Positions 45,387 through 53,505 of a DNA stretch of 64,000 nucleotides are shown one piece after another. The notes beneath the pieces are model-generated. The model was not told the origin of the DNA and ran no database searches. It worked only from the letters and a program-made list of their open reading frames with translations. Each line of letters starts with the position of its first letter. The first letter of the stretch is position 1. The position numbers were made by a program, and so were the translations under genes. The DNA comes from Sporolactobacillus mangiferae (lineage in GTDB: Bacteria > Bacillota > Bacilli > Bacillales > Sporolactobacillaceae), in assembly GCF_023336505.1 (NCBI RefSeq), contig NZ_JAMAST010000007.1, positions 32,013 through 96,012 on the forward strand, in the 5' to 3' direction.

Positions 45387-45830
45387 TTGACAAAAAAAGA
45401 GAATACGCCGAAGACCGTTTCATCCATCTGCGCTTTTAACATTGTATCCGAAGTGGAAAACGTATTGCATCATCAACATGCTAGACTCAGCAAATTGAGC
45501 ATCGTCTATCCCATTTTTAAAGATAATAATCTTGTTTTCCCTCAATTAAAGAAAAATTATATGGGAAAACAATACACCCAAGGTGTCCTATACCACGAGA
45601 TGAAGCAAATTAATAAAAGGTGTTCGTTCCAAAAAAAATTAACTCCGCATAAATTGCGCCACACATTTACATCGCTCGCCGCTGATGCTGGAATACCACT
45701 TGATGACATCAGAGCAGTGTTGGGCCACCATGACGATGAATTGACAAGAAAAATATATGAGCATGTAACTAAAACAGACGCAAAAAAAATATCGCACAAG
45801 TTCGGTGAATTTATGCGACATGAGCAATAA
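45387..45830 (+). pseudogene. int: Truncated tyrosine integrase
   Basis: C-terminal part (147 codons) of a phage/ICE-type integrase: HKLRHTF (catalytic His and Arg), VLGHHDD (second His) and TRKIYEHV (nucleophile Tyr). The N-terminal arm and core-binding domains and the first catalytic Arg are missing. The gene ends 84 bases before the right attachment repeat, as expected for a site-specific integrase. It cannot be active alone. Confidence 0.8.
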
Positions 45831-45844
45831 TTTTTTTAAGATGC

Positions 45845-45859
45845 GGTCAAAATGTGGTC
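45845..45859 (+). other. Integrase arm-type site, right
   Basis: GGTCAAAATGTGGTC, identical to the left copy at 42718-42732, between the integrase stop and the right attachment repeat. A small inverted repeat GTGGT/ACCAC overlaps its end. Confidence 0.55.
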
Positions 45860-45913
45860 ACAACCACTTTTGCAGACACGAGATTCCCTTTATATCAATG
45901 ATTGTTGGATTCA

Positions 45914-45931
45914 TTAGTAAATTGGCGTATT
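45914..45931 (-). repeat. Proximal attachment-site repeat (end of bkdB)
   Basis: TTAGTAAATTGGCGTATT, identical to 42584-42601. It includes the bkdB stop codon, so the element restores the gene's end on insertion. Confidence 0.8.
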
Positions 45932-47191
45932 CTCAGAATTAATACTTTCCAGAAGTCCTTTGATTCTGGCAAGAAATTTTCCGGTGATCAATCCGTCAAG
46001 AACTCGATGATCAATCGACATGCACAAATTAACCATATCACGGATCGCAATCATATTGTTTATGACGACCGGGCGTTTAACAATTGATTCGATGGACAGA
46101 ATGGCCGCTTGCGGATAATTGATGATCGGCTGTGATTGGATCGAACCAAAGGAACCTGTATTATTAACGGTGAAAGTGCCTCCCTGCATGTCTTCTGGCG
46201 ATAAACGATTTTCCCGAACTTTCGCGGCGAGTTCATCTACAGACAAAGCCAGTCCCTTTATGCTTTGTTCATCAGCATGCTTAATGACCGGTACGTAAAG
46301 CGCATCTTCCGCAGCGACGGCAAGGGAAATATTGACCGACCCCTTCTCAATGATTCGGTCACCCGCCCATGTACTGTTTATACGCGGATATTCTTTAAGT
46401 GCTGCAACGATTGCTTTGATGAAGAAAGGGAGGTAGGTCAATTTGTGGCCTTCCTTTTTCAAAAAATTATTTTTAAGTTGATTTCTGTAGTTGACCAGAT
46501 TGGTTACGTCAACTTCAATCATTGTCCAGGCATGTGGAATCTCATGCTTGCTGCGAAGCAGGTTCGATGCTATGGCTCTGCGGACACCCGTAAGCGCGAC
46601 AATATGGTCGCCGGCTTCATTTTGAGGTGCAGTCGTTCTATTTACCGCAGGTTCCGCGGTTTCGAGTTGCGCCGCCATTGAAAGATGATCTGCAGCCGCT
46701 TTTCTGGTAACGGCTTTTTCAGCTGCTTGCGTAGGAATATGGGCAAGATAGCCTTCAACATCCTTGCGTGTAATTCGCCCGTATTTTCCCGAACCCGTTA
46801 TTTTCTCTAAATCAAGTTGATGTTCCTGTGCCAGCCTTAAAACAGCAGGAGAATAGCGTTTCTTCATAGAGGTGTCGTGATCGGAATGGTTGTCTGCTGC
46901 TTGTCCGTCAGCTGTACTTGGTTCCGGTTTCCGAACCACAGACTGCGCTCCTTCAATTTCGATCGAACAAATCGGCTTTCCCACAGGAAGCGTATCGCCT
47001 TCATCAGCCAGTAATTCTTTGATCACGCCTGAAAAGGTGGACGGAATTTCCGCATTGACCTTATCGGATGTAACTTCAGCAATGGGATCGTATTTATTTA
47101 CCGAGTCACCGGCTGCCACCAGCCACTGACTGATTGTTCCTTCGGTGACGCTTTCTCCTAATTGCGGCATTGCCATTTTTTCAACGCTCAT
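45914..47191 (-). CDS. bkdB: Branched-chain 2-oxoacid dehydrogenase E2 (BkdB)
   Basis: Dihydrolipoyl acyltransferase core of 425 residues. It has a lipoyl domain with Lys44 (VTSDKVNAE), a linker, a subunit-binding domain (YSPAVLRLAQEHQLDLEKITGSG) and a catalytic domain ending with SIDHRVLDGLITGKFLARI. It accepts acyl groups from BkdAA/BkdAB, feeding acyl-CoA primers for iso and anteiso fatty acids. ATG follows AAGGAG. Its last 18 bases are the attachment site of the island. It is last in lpdV-bkdAA-bkdAB-bkdB. Confidence 0.88.
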   Translation of the reverse strand: MSVEKMAMPQLGESVTEGTISQWLVAAGDSVNKYDPIAEVTSDKVNAEIPSTFSGVIKELLADEGDTLPVGKPICSIEIEGAQSVVRKPEPSTADGQAADNHSDHDTSMKKRYSPAVLRLAQEHQLDLEKITGSGKYGRITRKDVEGYLAHIPTQAAEKAVTRKAAADHLSMAAQLETAEPAVNRTTAPQNEAGDHIVALTGVRRAIASNLLRSKHEIPHAWTMIEVDVTNLVNYRNQLKNNFLKKEGHKLTYLPFFIKAIVAALKEYPRINSTWAGDRIIEKGSVNISLAVAAEDALYVPVIKHADEQSIKGLALSVDELAAKVRENRLSPEDMQGGTFTVNNTGSFGSIQSQPIINYPQAAILSIESIVKRPVVINNMIAIRDMVNLCMSIDHRVLDGLITGKFLARIKGLLESINSENTPIY

Positions 47192-47211
47192 AAGTGCATG
47201 CTCCTTTTTGA

Positions 47212-48195
47212 TTAAAATTCGGCCAAGTCTCGAATCTCTTTTTCAACTTGTTCCGGCTTTACCATAAAGGCCTGTTCAAGAGGATGCGCGTAAGGCATTG
47301 CCGGTACATCGGGAGCAGCAAGTCTTCGGATCGGTGCGTCCAAATCAAACAAGCAGTTTTCCGCGATGATGGCGGCTACTTCGCTGATAACGCTTCCCTC
47401 TTTATTGTCCTCAGTCATCAAGAGCACCTTTCCGGTTTTCCTTGCTGCTTCAATAATCGCATCTTTGTCAAGCGGGTATACCGTACGTAAATCCAGCAGA
47501 TGAACTGAAATACCCTCTTTTTCCAATTTCTCTGCAGCCTGAAGCACATCATGCACCATCAGACCATAGGTGATCACAGTCACATCTCTGCCTTCACGCT
47601 TGATATCCGCCTTCCCCAATGGCAGTACATAGTCGTCCTCAGGAACTTCGCCTTTTATTAATCGATATGCACGTTTATGTTCAAAAAAAATGACCGGATC
47701 GTTGTCGCGAATGGAGGCCTTAAGTAAACCTTTAACATCATATGGAGTTGAAGGGATCACGATTTTCAGTCCCGGCACATTGGCAAAGATTGCCTCCATA
47801 GACTGTGAATGGTACAGCCCTCCGTGTACGCCTCCGCCAAATGGCGCGCGGATCGTTATCGGCACTGTCCATTCATTGTTTGAGCGATAGCGTGTTTTGG
47901 CTGCTTCGGATATAATCTGATTGGCAGCTGGCAGCATAAAATCAGAGAACTGCATTTCGGCAACCGGACGCATCCCATACATTGCCGCACCAATTCCGAC
48001 ACCGGCGATTGCAGATTCGGCCAGCGGTGTATCAATCACCCGATTTTCGCCGTATTTCTCGTATAATCCTTTTGTCGCCTGAAAAACACCGCCGCGCTTT
48101 CCGACGTCTTCGCCCATGACAAACACATTTTGATCGCGACTCATTTCTTCATCAAGCGCCTGAGTCACGGCTTCAATATACGAAATGACAGCCAT
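47212..48195 (-). CDS. bkdAB: Branched-chain 2-oxoacid dehydrogenase E1 beta (BkdAB)
   Basis: E1 beta subunit of 327 residues. VMGEDVGKRGGVFQATKGLYEKYG, GGGVHGGLYHSQSMEAIF and the C-terminal transketolase domain fit BkdAB. It forms a heterotetramer with BkdAA and decarboxylates 2-oxoacids of Val, Leu and Ile. ATG at 48195 follows GAGGGGGAG, 11 bases after bkdAA ends. Confidence 0.88.
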   Translation of the reverse strand: MAVISYIEAVTQALDEEMSRDQNVFVMGEDVGKRGGVFQATKGLYEKYGENRVIDTPLAESAIAGVGIGAAMYGMRPVAEMQFSDFMLPAANQIISEAAKTRYRSNNEWTVPITIRAPFGGGVHGGLYHSQSMEAIFANVPGLKIVIPSTPYDVKGLLKASIRDNDPVIFFEHKRAYRLIKGEVPEDDYVLPLGKADIKREGRDVTVITYGLMVHDVLQAAEKLEKEGISVHLLDLRTVYPLDKDAIIEAARKTGKVLLMTEDNKEGSVISEVAAIIAENCLFDLDAPIRRLAAPDVPAMPYAHPLEQAFMVKPEQVEKEIRDLAEF

Positions 48196-48206
48196 ATTTC
48201 TCCCCC

Positions 48207-49232
48207 TCAATCCTTATCCTCATACACATATCGGAATACCGTATCTGCTGTGGCAAACGGTGCATGCTCCGCATAGTCCGTTGCTTCATCGATCTCTTTT
48301 CTGATCTGCTCTTCCAGCTTTTCTTCAGTTACTTCATCCAAAATTCCAATTGCGCGCAAATAGTCTGCAAAAGTCAGAACACCGTCACGTTTTTTTGCGT
48401 CCTCAACCTCTTTTTTTGTTCGATAGGATAAATCGTTATCATCACTCGTATGCGGCATTAATCGATATCCATCGGCTTCAAGCAATGTCGGTCCCTCACC
48501 GCGGTGTGCCCGATCTGCCGCTTCTTTGACTGCCGCATAGGCTGCCAGAGGATCATTCCCGTCAAAGGTTTTCCCGGGCATGCCATATCCGGTGGCACGG
48601 TCAGAAACATGCGCGCAGGCCAGTTGACGTTTTAAAGAAACCGAAATCGCGTAATGGTTGTTTTCACACAGAAAAATAACCGGGAGCTTAAACACACTGG
48701 CAAAATTAGCCGCTTCATGAAAGTCACCCTGGTTCGAAGATCCTTCGCCAAAAGTTACAAAGCTGACAACATCATCACCTTTTAATTTTGCCGCCAGCGC
48801 AATACCAACCGCGTGCGGATTTTGCGTTGTAACCGGAGAAGAATGGCTAAGCATGCGCAGCTTGCGGTATCCAAAATGTCCCGGCATTTGGCGGCCTCCG
48901 GAATTCGGATCTTCTGCTTTGGCAAAATTATTCAACATCAACTCTTTAACGGTCATTCCCCACGCGAAAACGAAACCGAAATCCCGATAATAGGGAGCCA
49001 CGTAATCTTTTTTCTGATTCAAGGCAAATGCCGCACCAACTTGCGCCGCTTCCTGTCCCTGACAAGAAACAACAAACGGAATTTTGCCTGCCCGATTTAA
49101 AAGCCAAAGACGTTCATCTACTCGTCTTGCTTTCAGCATTTGCGTATACATATTCAGAACATCCTGATCCGACAATCCCAATTCCCGATGCCGATTTTTT
49201 ACCTGTGTCGTACTACTGCTTTCTCTGATCAT
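48207..49232 (-). CDS. bkdAA: Branched-chain 2-oxoacid dehydrogenase E1 alpha (BkdAA)
   Basis: TPP-binding E1 alpha subunit of 341 residues, following B. subtilis BkdAA in segments KIPFVVSCQGQEAAQVGAAF, DPNSGGRQMPGHFG, VTFGEGSSNQGDFHEAANFA (TPP motif) and ENNHYAISV. ATG at 49232 overlaps the lpdV stop (ATGA); an in-frame extension into lpdV is not needed. ptb, bcd and buk, which accompany it in Bacillus, are not present. Confidence 0.88.
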   Translation of the reverse strand: MIRESSSTTQVKNRHRELGLSDQDVLNMYTQMLKARRVDERLWLLNRAGKIPFVVSCQGQEAAQVGAAFALNQKKDYVAPYYRDFGFVFAWGMTVKELMLNNFAKAEDPNSGGRQMPGHFGYRKLRMLSHSSPVTTQNPHAVGIALAAKLKGDDVVSFVTFGEGSSNQGDFHEAANFASVFKLPVIFLCENNHYAISVSLKRQLACAHVSDRATGYGMPGKTFDGNDPLAAYAAVKEAADRAHRGEGPTLLEADGYRLMPHTSDDNDLSYRTKKEVEDAKKRDGVLTFADYLRAIGILDEVTEEKLEEQIRKEIDEATDYAEHAPFATADTVFRYVYEDKD

Positions 49233-50647
49233 ATGTGAATCGCTCTCCCGTCTGCCGCCAGTGCGGCTTCTCCAATTATTTCCGACAAAGTCGGATGCGC
49301 GTGGATAGCTTCGGATATTTCCCACGGCGTCGCATCCAGCAGTTTCGCAATGGACGCTTCACCAATCAAATCGGTTGCGTGCGGACCGAAAATATGAACG
49401 CCTAGCAAATCATTGGTTGTTTTGTCCGCGATCACTTTGGCAAAACCTTCTGATTCACCATAAACAAGTGCTTTGCCAATCGCCGCAAACGGGACTTTGC
49501 CTACCTTAACCGCGTGCGATTCTTTCGCCTGATCCTCGGTCATCCCAATCGATGCAATTTCAGGATGCGTGTAAATACAGCGTGGGACAAGGTCTGAATG
49601 CAGCGGCTCAACAGGAAGTCCTGCCAGATGCTCAACCGCTTTAATTCCTTCATGTGAAGCGACATGGGCAAGCTGGAGTCCACCGACGACATCACCGATA
49701 GCATAAATATGTGCTTCTTTTGTCTGGCCGTAAGCATTGGTTTTGATATATCCGCGTTCTGTTTCAATACTTGTGTTTTCCAGACCAATGTCTTTCGTAT
49801 TTGGCACCCTTCCAACAGAAACAAGTATTTTTTCTGCAGAAAAAGTACATTGTTCACCGCCGATTTCGGCACGAATGGCTATACCGTCAGAATGTTCCAA
49901 TGTATCTGGCAATACATTGGCCGATGTAACAATCTTGATTCCCCTTTTCTTTAAGTTACGGGACAGACTTGCTGACAGTGTTTTATCTTCCAATGGAATG
50001 ATCCGGTCGCTATATTCCAAAATAGTCACATCAGCCCCAAAATCAGCAAGCATTGAAGCCCACTCAACACCAATGACCCCGCCGCCAATAATAAGCACAG
50101 ACCCCGGGCATGTCTGAAGATCCAGTGCTTCATCAGATGACAGCACATACTCGCCATCAATAGTGAGACCTTTAAGGGAACGCGGCCTTGTTCCGGTTGC
50201 AATGATGACATTTTTCGAAGTCAGGATCTCGTTTTCCCGATCATCTGCGAATTCTACAGAGATGGAGCCGGGAAGCGGAGAAAAGATTGACTGTCCAAGC
50301 ATTCTTCCATATCCTTTATAAACGTCAATGGCTCCTTTTTTCATCAGCTGCTGAATTCCCTGATGCAGACGTTCGATGATCGTGCGCTTTCGTTCTTGAA
50401 TTTTTTCAAAATGGAGTATGGCTTCGGGCACCTCGATGCCGAATGACGTGCTTTTTTTGATTGCATCGTACACTTCTGCACTTCGTAAAAATGCTTTAGT
50501 CGGAATACATCCTTTGTGCAGACAAGTTCCGCCAAGTGCTTCTTTTTCAACGATCGCCGTCTTCAATCCAAGCTGGCTGGCACGAATTGCCGCAACGTAC
50601 CCACCTGTTCCACCACCTAATAGGACCAGGTCATAATTTTTAGCCAT
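49229..50647 (-). CDS. lpdV: Dihydrolipoyl dehydrogenase (E3) LpdV
   Basis: FAD flavoenzyme of 472 residues that reoxidises lipoamide. FAD motif LLGGGTGGYVAAIRA, redox disulphide GGTCLHKGCIP, NAD motif IIGGGVIGVEWASML and the C-terminal catalytic HAHPTLSEIIGEA are complete. First in the bkd operon. Because acoABC lacks its own E3, this enzyme could serve both complexes, unless another lpd gene exists elsewhere. Confidence 0.92.
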   Translation of the reverse strand: MAKNYDLVLLGGGTGGYVAAIRASQLGLKTAIVEKEALGGTCLHKGCIPTKAFLRSAEVYDAIKKSTSFGIEVPEAILHFEKIQERKRTIIERLHQGIQQLMKKGAIDVYKGYGRMLGQSIFSPLPGSISVEFADDRENEILTSKNVIIATGTRPRSLKGLTIDGEYVLSSDEALDLQTCPGSVLIIGGGVIGVEWASMLADFGADVTILEYSDRIIPLEDKTLSASLSRNLKKRGIKIVTSANVLPDTLEHSDGIAIRAEIGGEQCTFSAEKILVSVGRVPNTKDIGLENTSIETERGYIKTNAYGQTKEAHIYAIGDVVGGLQLAHVASHEGIKAVEHLAGLPVEPLHSDLVPRCIYTHPEIASIGMTEDQAKESHAVKVGKVPFAAIGKALVYGESEGFAKVIADKTTNDLLGVHIFGPHATDLIGEASIAKLLDATPWEISEAIHAHPTLSEIIGEAALAADGRAIHI

Positions 50648-51142
50648 AAAAAGTCACTCCTTATTCTTGCATCGCCTATTTACGTACTCAACCGCGAAAG
50701 GTTTCAATCATCATCAGATCAGACTGTTACATGTGCCCGTCACGTTTGGAATTCATTTATCCCAGCTGGGGCAGCAAATGTTGGCACTGAGTTTTGCGGG
50801 CAAATCATTCAAGCAGCCGCAAAACATCCAAACGTCAGATTTTCCGCAGACTAAAATGTTTCTGAACATGATCTGTGTCTCTTAGATTATTTTACCCCTG
50901 TTATCATTAACTGACAACATCGGAATCGCATTGTATTTCATTTATATATACTGTATATATGGAAGCACAAGTCACCTCTGTAAATAGACACCCCACTCCA
51001 CATATTCCATAATTATGAATTAGCCTGCTTCGCTGTTAACTTTATGATTACCATTGATCATTTCTGGGAAACTGAATTAGAATGAACATAATTGATGTAA
51101 CTCATGCTATGATTAAGTCAACTTATTTTCGGAGTGAACAAT
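50648..51142. other. Divergent control region between lpdV and the MscS gene
   Basis: About 495 bases without a gene. It contains the putative lpdV promoter and palindrome at 50941-50970. The rest (50648-50940) would be a long lpdV leader; I saw no clear riboswitch or attenuator in it. Confidence 0.5.
50941..50970 (-). promoter_or_regulatory. Possible lpdV promoter with palindromic operator
   Basis: ATATATAC-T-GTATATAT (50944-50960) is a perfect 17-bp palindrome. On the minus strand it lies between TTGTGC (plus 50965-50970) and TATAAA (plus 50941-50946), 18 bases apart. A bound repressor would cover the promoter. The regulator is unknown. Confidence 0.4.
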
Positions 51143-52273
51143 GTGGAACAGTTTAAATGGGTTTTAGCGATTACTTGGACAGACGGACTTATTGCTTTTG
51201 TTATTTTTGGAATCTTTTTTTTGACAAGAGCACTTTTTTCAAGATTCTTTGTAAAAATAGTTGCAGGACTAACAAAATTCAGCAAAACACCGATCGATGA
51301 TGCACTGATTGGCGCTTTTCGTCGCCCGATTAACTTCATTCTTCTGGTTGCCGGTCTTTATTTTGCACTTATTTATTTGCCGATGCCTCATCAATGGAAG
51401 GCATTTCTTTCACTGGTTTTTAAATCTTCCGCTATTTTTTCCATTGGCTGGGGATTTTATATTTTCTCTGATGCGATTGGACTCTTTTTCCAGCACATGG
51501 GAGCCCGGTATGATTTTCAATTTAATACGATTGTCATTCCGTTTCTTTCAAAAGTCATGAAATTTATCGTCGCTGTCCTTACAATCGCCATGATTCTTGA
51601 TCAGTGGAACTATCATGTAACCGGACTTATTACCGGGCTGGGCATTGGTGGGCTTGCTATTGCTATGGCAGCTAAGGATACGTTAAGCAATCTCTTCGGA
51701 GGCATTGTTATTATTACCGACGCGCCATTTACAATCGGCGATATCATCCATACCGGGTCCATTGAGGGTGTCGTTGAAGACATTAATTTCCGTTCAACGC
51801 GTATTCGGACCGCGGATCTCGCTTTGGTAACTGTTCCAAACTCAACATTGGCGAATGCACCGATCACCAATCTGTCAAAAATGGATAAGCGCCGTATATT
51901 CTTTAATCTGCCGATAAGTCTTGCTACAAACAATGAACAGATTCGAAGATGTCTTGAACGCATCCGACAGATGCTGGATGCTGATACTGATGTATTTCAG
52001 GAGCGGAAGAATATTTACCTGGATAAAATCGCTTCGGATAATATGAATCTGCTGATCGATTTCTTTCTGAAAACGACTGATTTCGATGATTGGATGAAAA
52101 CAAAGGAAAAGTACAATTACGCCGTCCTTGAAATTCTCCATGATGAGGGCATTGAATTGGCCATGAACCGTTCATTGATGATTATGCCTGAAACGAAACA
52201 GGCAGCATTTTCAAAGCAGAACAATGACATAGAACAAAATCACGGCCAAGGACGCTCACATTCTCACGAATAG
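51143..52273 (+). CDS. Small-conductance mechanosensitive channel (MscS/YkuT type)
   Basis: Membrane channel of 376 residues: helices at about 8-30, 58-76, 90-110 and 130-150, then the pore helix region GLGIGGLAIAMAAKDTLSNLFGG and the beta-rich cytoplasmic domain (IIHTGSIEGVVEDINFRSTRIRT, TVPNSTLANAPITN). It opens under osmotic down-shock to release solutes. GTG at 51143 is 8 bases after GGAG; an earlier GTG at 51134 overlaps the ribosome site. The tail is polar and His-rich (QNHGQGRSHSHE). Confidence 0.85.
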   Translation: MEQFKWVLAITWTDGLIAFVIFGIFFLTRALFSRFFVKIVAGLTKFSKTPIDDALIGAFRRPINFILLVAGLYFALIYLPMPHQWKAFLSLVFKSSAIFSIGWGFYIFSDAIGLFFQHMGARYDFQFNTIVIPFLSKVMKFIVAVLTIAMILDQWNYHVTGLITGLGIGGLAIAMAAKDTLSNLFGGIVIITDAPFTIGDIIHTGSIEGVVEDINFRSTRIRTADLALVTVPNSTLANAPITNLSKMDKRRIFFNLPISLATNNEQIRRCLERIRQMLDADTDVFQERKNIYLDKIASDNMNLLIDFFLKTTDFDDWMKTKEKYNYAVLEILHDEGIELAMNRSLMIMPETKQAAFSKQNNDIEQNHGQGRSHSHE

Positions 52274-52300
52274 GTTGCCAAAGCAGAACTACGCGTGTTC

Positions 52301-52762
52301 CTACTGAGCAATCGGCGGTTTAGGCGTAGCCATGTCCGCTTTTCCTGCCATGACTGCAACGCCCGCAGCAATGATCATCACTCCTGCAGGAAGTCCGGAA
52401 CCAAATAGGATCAGGCAATTAAGACTTCCCGCCAGCAGAAAGCAGAGCCCAGAAAGCAACCGCTGTTTTTTAATCACATAATAATAAAGTGCGAATAGCG
52501 ACATAGAAAAGCAGACAATTCCGGCAATAAAGGCGTGGCATCCGAATGACTGCAGACTGTTTTCCGCCCCATGGGCTGTTACTAAATCTGCGTTCACCTG
52601 CAGATGATCAATGAATCTGCTGTCCAGTAATGTTGCGACATAGGTGAATGCACCGAAAATCATTTGGACACACGTCATTGCGATACCAGTTACACTGATC
52701 ACGCAAGCAAAAATATGTCGAATCATGATTGCAGCACCCTGCTTCCGATTATTGGCCATCAT
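52301..52762 (-). CDS. Hypothetical four-helix membrane protein
   Basis: A 153-residue protein with four hydrophobic segments (about 14-42, 73-93, 102-118, 122-140) and a polar loop between the first two. The layout resembles DUF4064-type Bacilli membrane proteins, but no motif confirms it. The start is uncertain: two adjacent ATGs near 52762 follow AGGTC, and an ATG 12 codons later follows AGGG. It runs convergent to the MscS gene. Confidence 0.55.
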   Translation of the reverse strand: MMANNRKQGAAIMIRHIFACVISVTGIAMTCVQMIFGAFTYVATLLDSRFIDHLQVNADLVTAHGAENSLQSFGCHAFIAGIVCFSMSLFALYYYVIKKQRLLSGLCFLLAGSLNCLILFGSGLPAGVMIIAAGVAVMAGKADMATPKPPIAQ

Positions 52763-52905
52763 TGACCTAGTTCATCGTATGCTTGGCCAAACAGTATGAT
52801 GCATTCATCACGATCATTTTTTCAGAAATGGCGCTGTTAAACTTTACTGTTCACAGCTCGGTTGATTTTCAGTAAAATTCTTTAATAACAGGACCATAGA
52901 AATAA

Positions 52906-52950
52906 AAGGTGCCTCACAGTCAAGAAAGACTTTTAAGACACCTTTTTTCG
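52906..52950 (-). terminator. Bidirectional terminator between two minus-strand genes
   Basis: GGTGCCT...and AAGACACC form an imperfect stem with T-runs on both sides (TTTTTT on plus, TTTTATTT on minus). It lies about 30 bases after the stop of the HPr-like gene. Confidence 0.6.
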
Positions 52951-52980
52951 ATTCCTATATCCATTTTTACTGACTGTCAG

Positions 52981-53292
52981 TTATCCATGTCGATAAAGAC
53001 CCGGGTTCTCACGGGCATTTTCCTGTGCAAGTTGTATCGTTTCCATAATTTTTCTGTGCAGATCCTTCGCATCTTCACCTTCAAGAACGAGTAAAATTTC
53101 TTTTGTTTGCACTTCGGACAGATATTTCATCGTTTGTGACAAATTCCGTATTGGAAATATCGATCCATCATTTGAAAAAAAAGCTTTGCAGCGGCATCTT
53201 CTGATTGTCTCGAAAAGACGAAACATTCGTTTCAATGTCATACCGCCGGTCATACTTAACGGAATCTTGACGGAAACAATTTGTTTTGCCAT
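52981..53292 (-). CDS. HPr-like fold protein lacking phosphorylation sites
   Basis: A 103-residue protein whose pattern matches the HPr/Crh fold: start strand, GGMTLKRM where HPr has GLHARPA, a second helix and LLVLEGEDAKDLHRKIMETIQ like the HPr C-terminal SxxGxD-helix. The phospho-His position is Thr19, and the HPr Ser46 position is probably Asn50. It would not carry phosphate as HPr does. Followed by a terminator, it is a single-gene unit. Function unknown; the fold call is by eye. Confidence 0.5.
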   Translation of the reverse strand: MAKQIVSVKIPLSMTGGMTLKRMFRLFETIRRCRCKAFFSNDGSIFPIRNLSQTMKYLSEVQTKEILLVLEGEDAKDLHRKIMETIQLAQENARENPGLYRHG

Positions 53293-53505
53293 GTTCAGAA
53301 ATCACCTCTTGCTCAATTTCTCCTGGCTCAATTACTGACTACATCTATTATTATATGCTATCCATCTGCTCTTTCGAAAGCAAATAGGTACATCATAAAA
53401 ATCAGGCGTATCTATTGTACTTTTCAGCTATTACATGCTTTATGATCTGCCCAGAACGCCTTGAGTTCCGATAAAGGGCAAGCTATTTGTCGTTGACGTG
53501 CTCGT

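Larger units (their letters stand above)
42584..45931. mobile_element. Integrative element remnant inserted at the 3' end of bkdB
   Basis: A 3.35 kb AT-rich block bounded by 18-bp direct repeats, one being the end of bkdB. Inside each end lies GGTCAAAATGTGGTC (42718-42732 and 45845-45859), like integrase arm sites. A 5'-truncated tyrosine integrase lies next to the right repeat, the usual arrangement. Cargo: a secreted protein, a membrane-anchored protein, an IS1182-type remnant and a bacteriocin-immunity-like gene. It is probably the scar of a larger phage or conjugative element. Confidence 0.75.

Noticed and set aside
42584..45931. Complete prophage or active conjugative element
   Set aside because: Only a C-terminal integrase fragment is present; there are no structural, replication or transfer genes.
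50944..50960. LexA box upstream of lpdV
   Set aside because: It looks like the enteric LexA pattern, but Bacilli LexA recognises CGAAC-N4-GTTCG, which is absent, and the neighbouring genes are not SOS genes.
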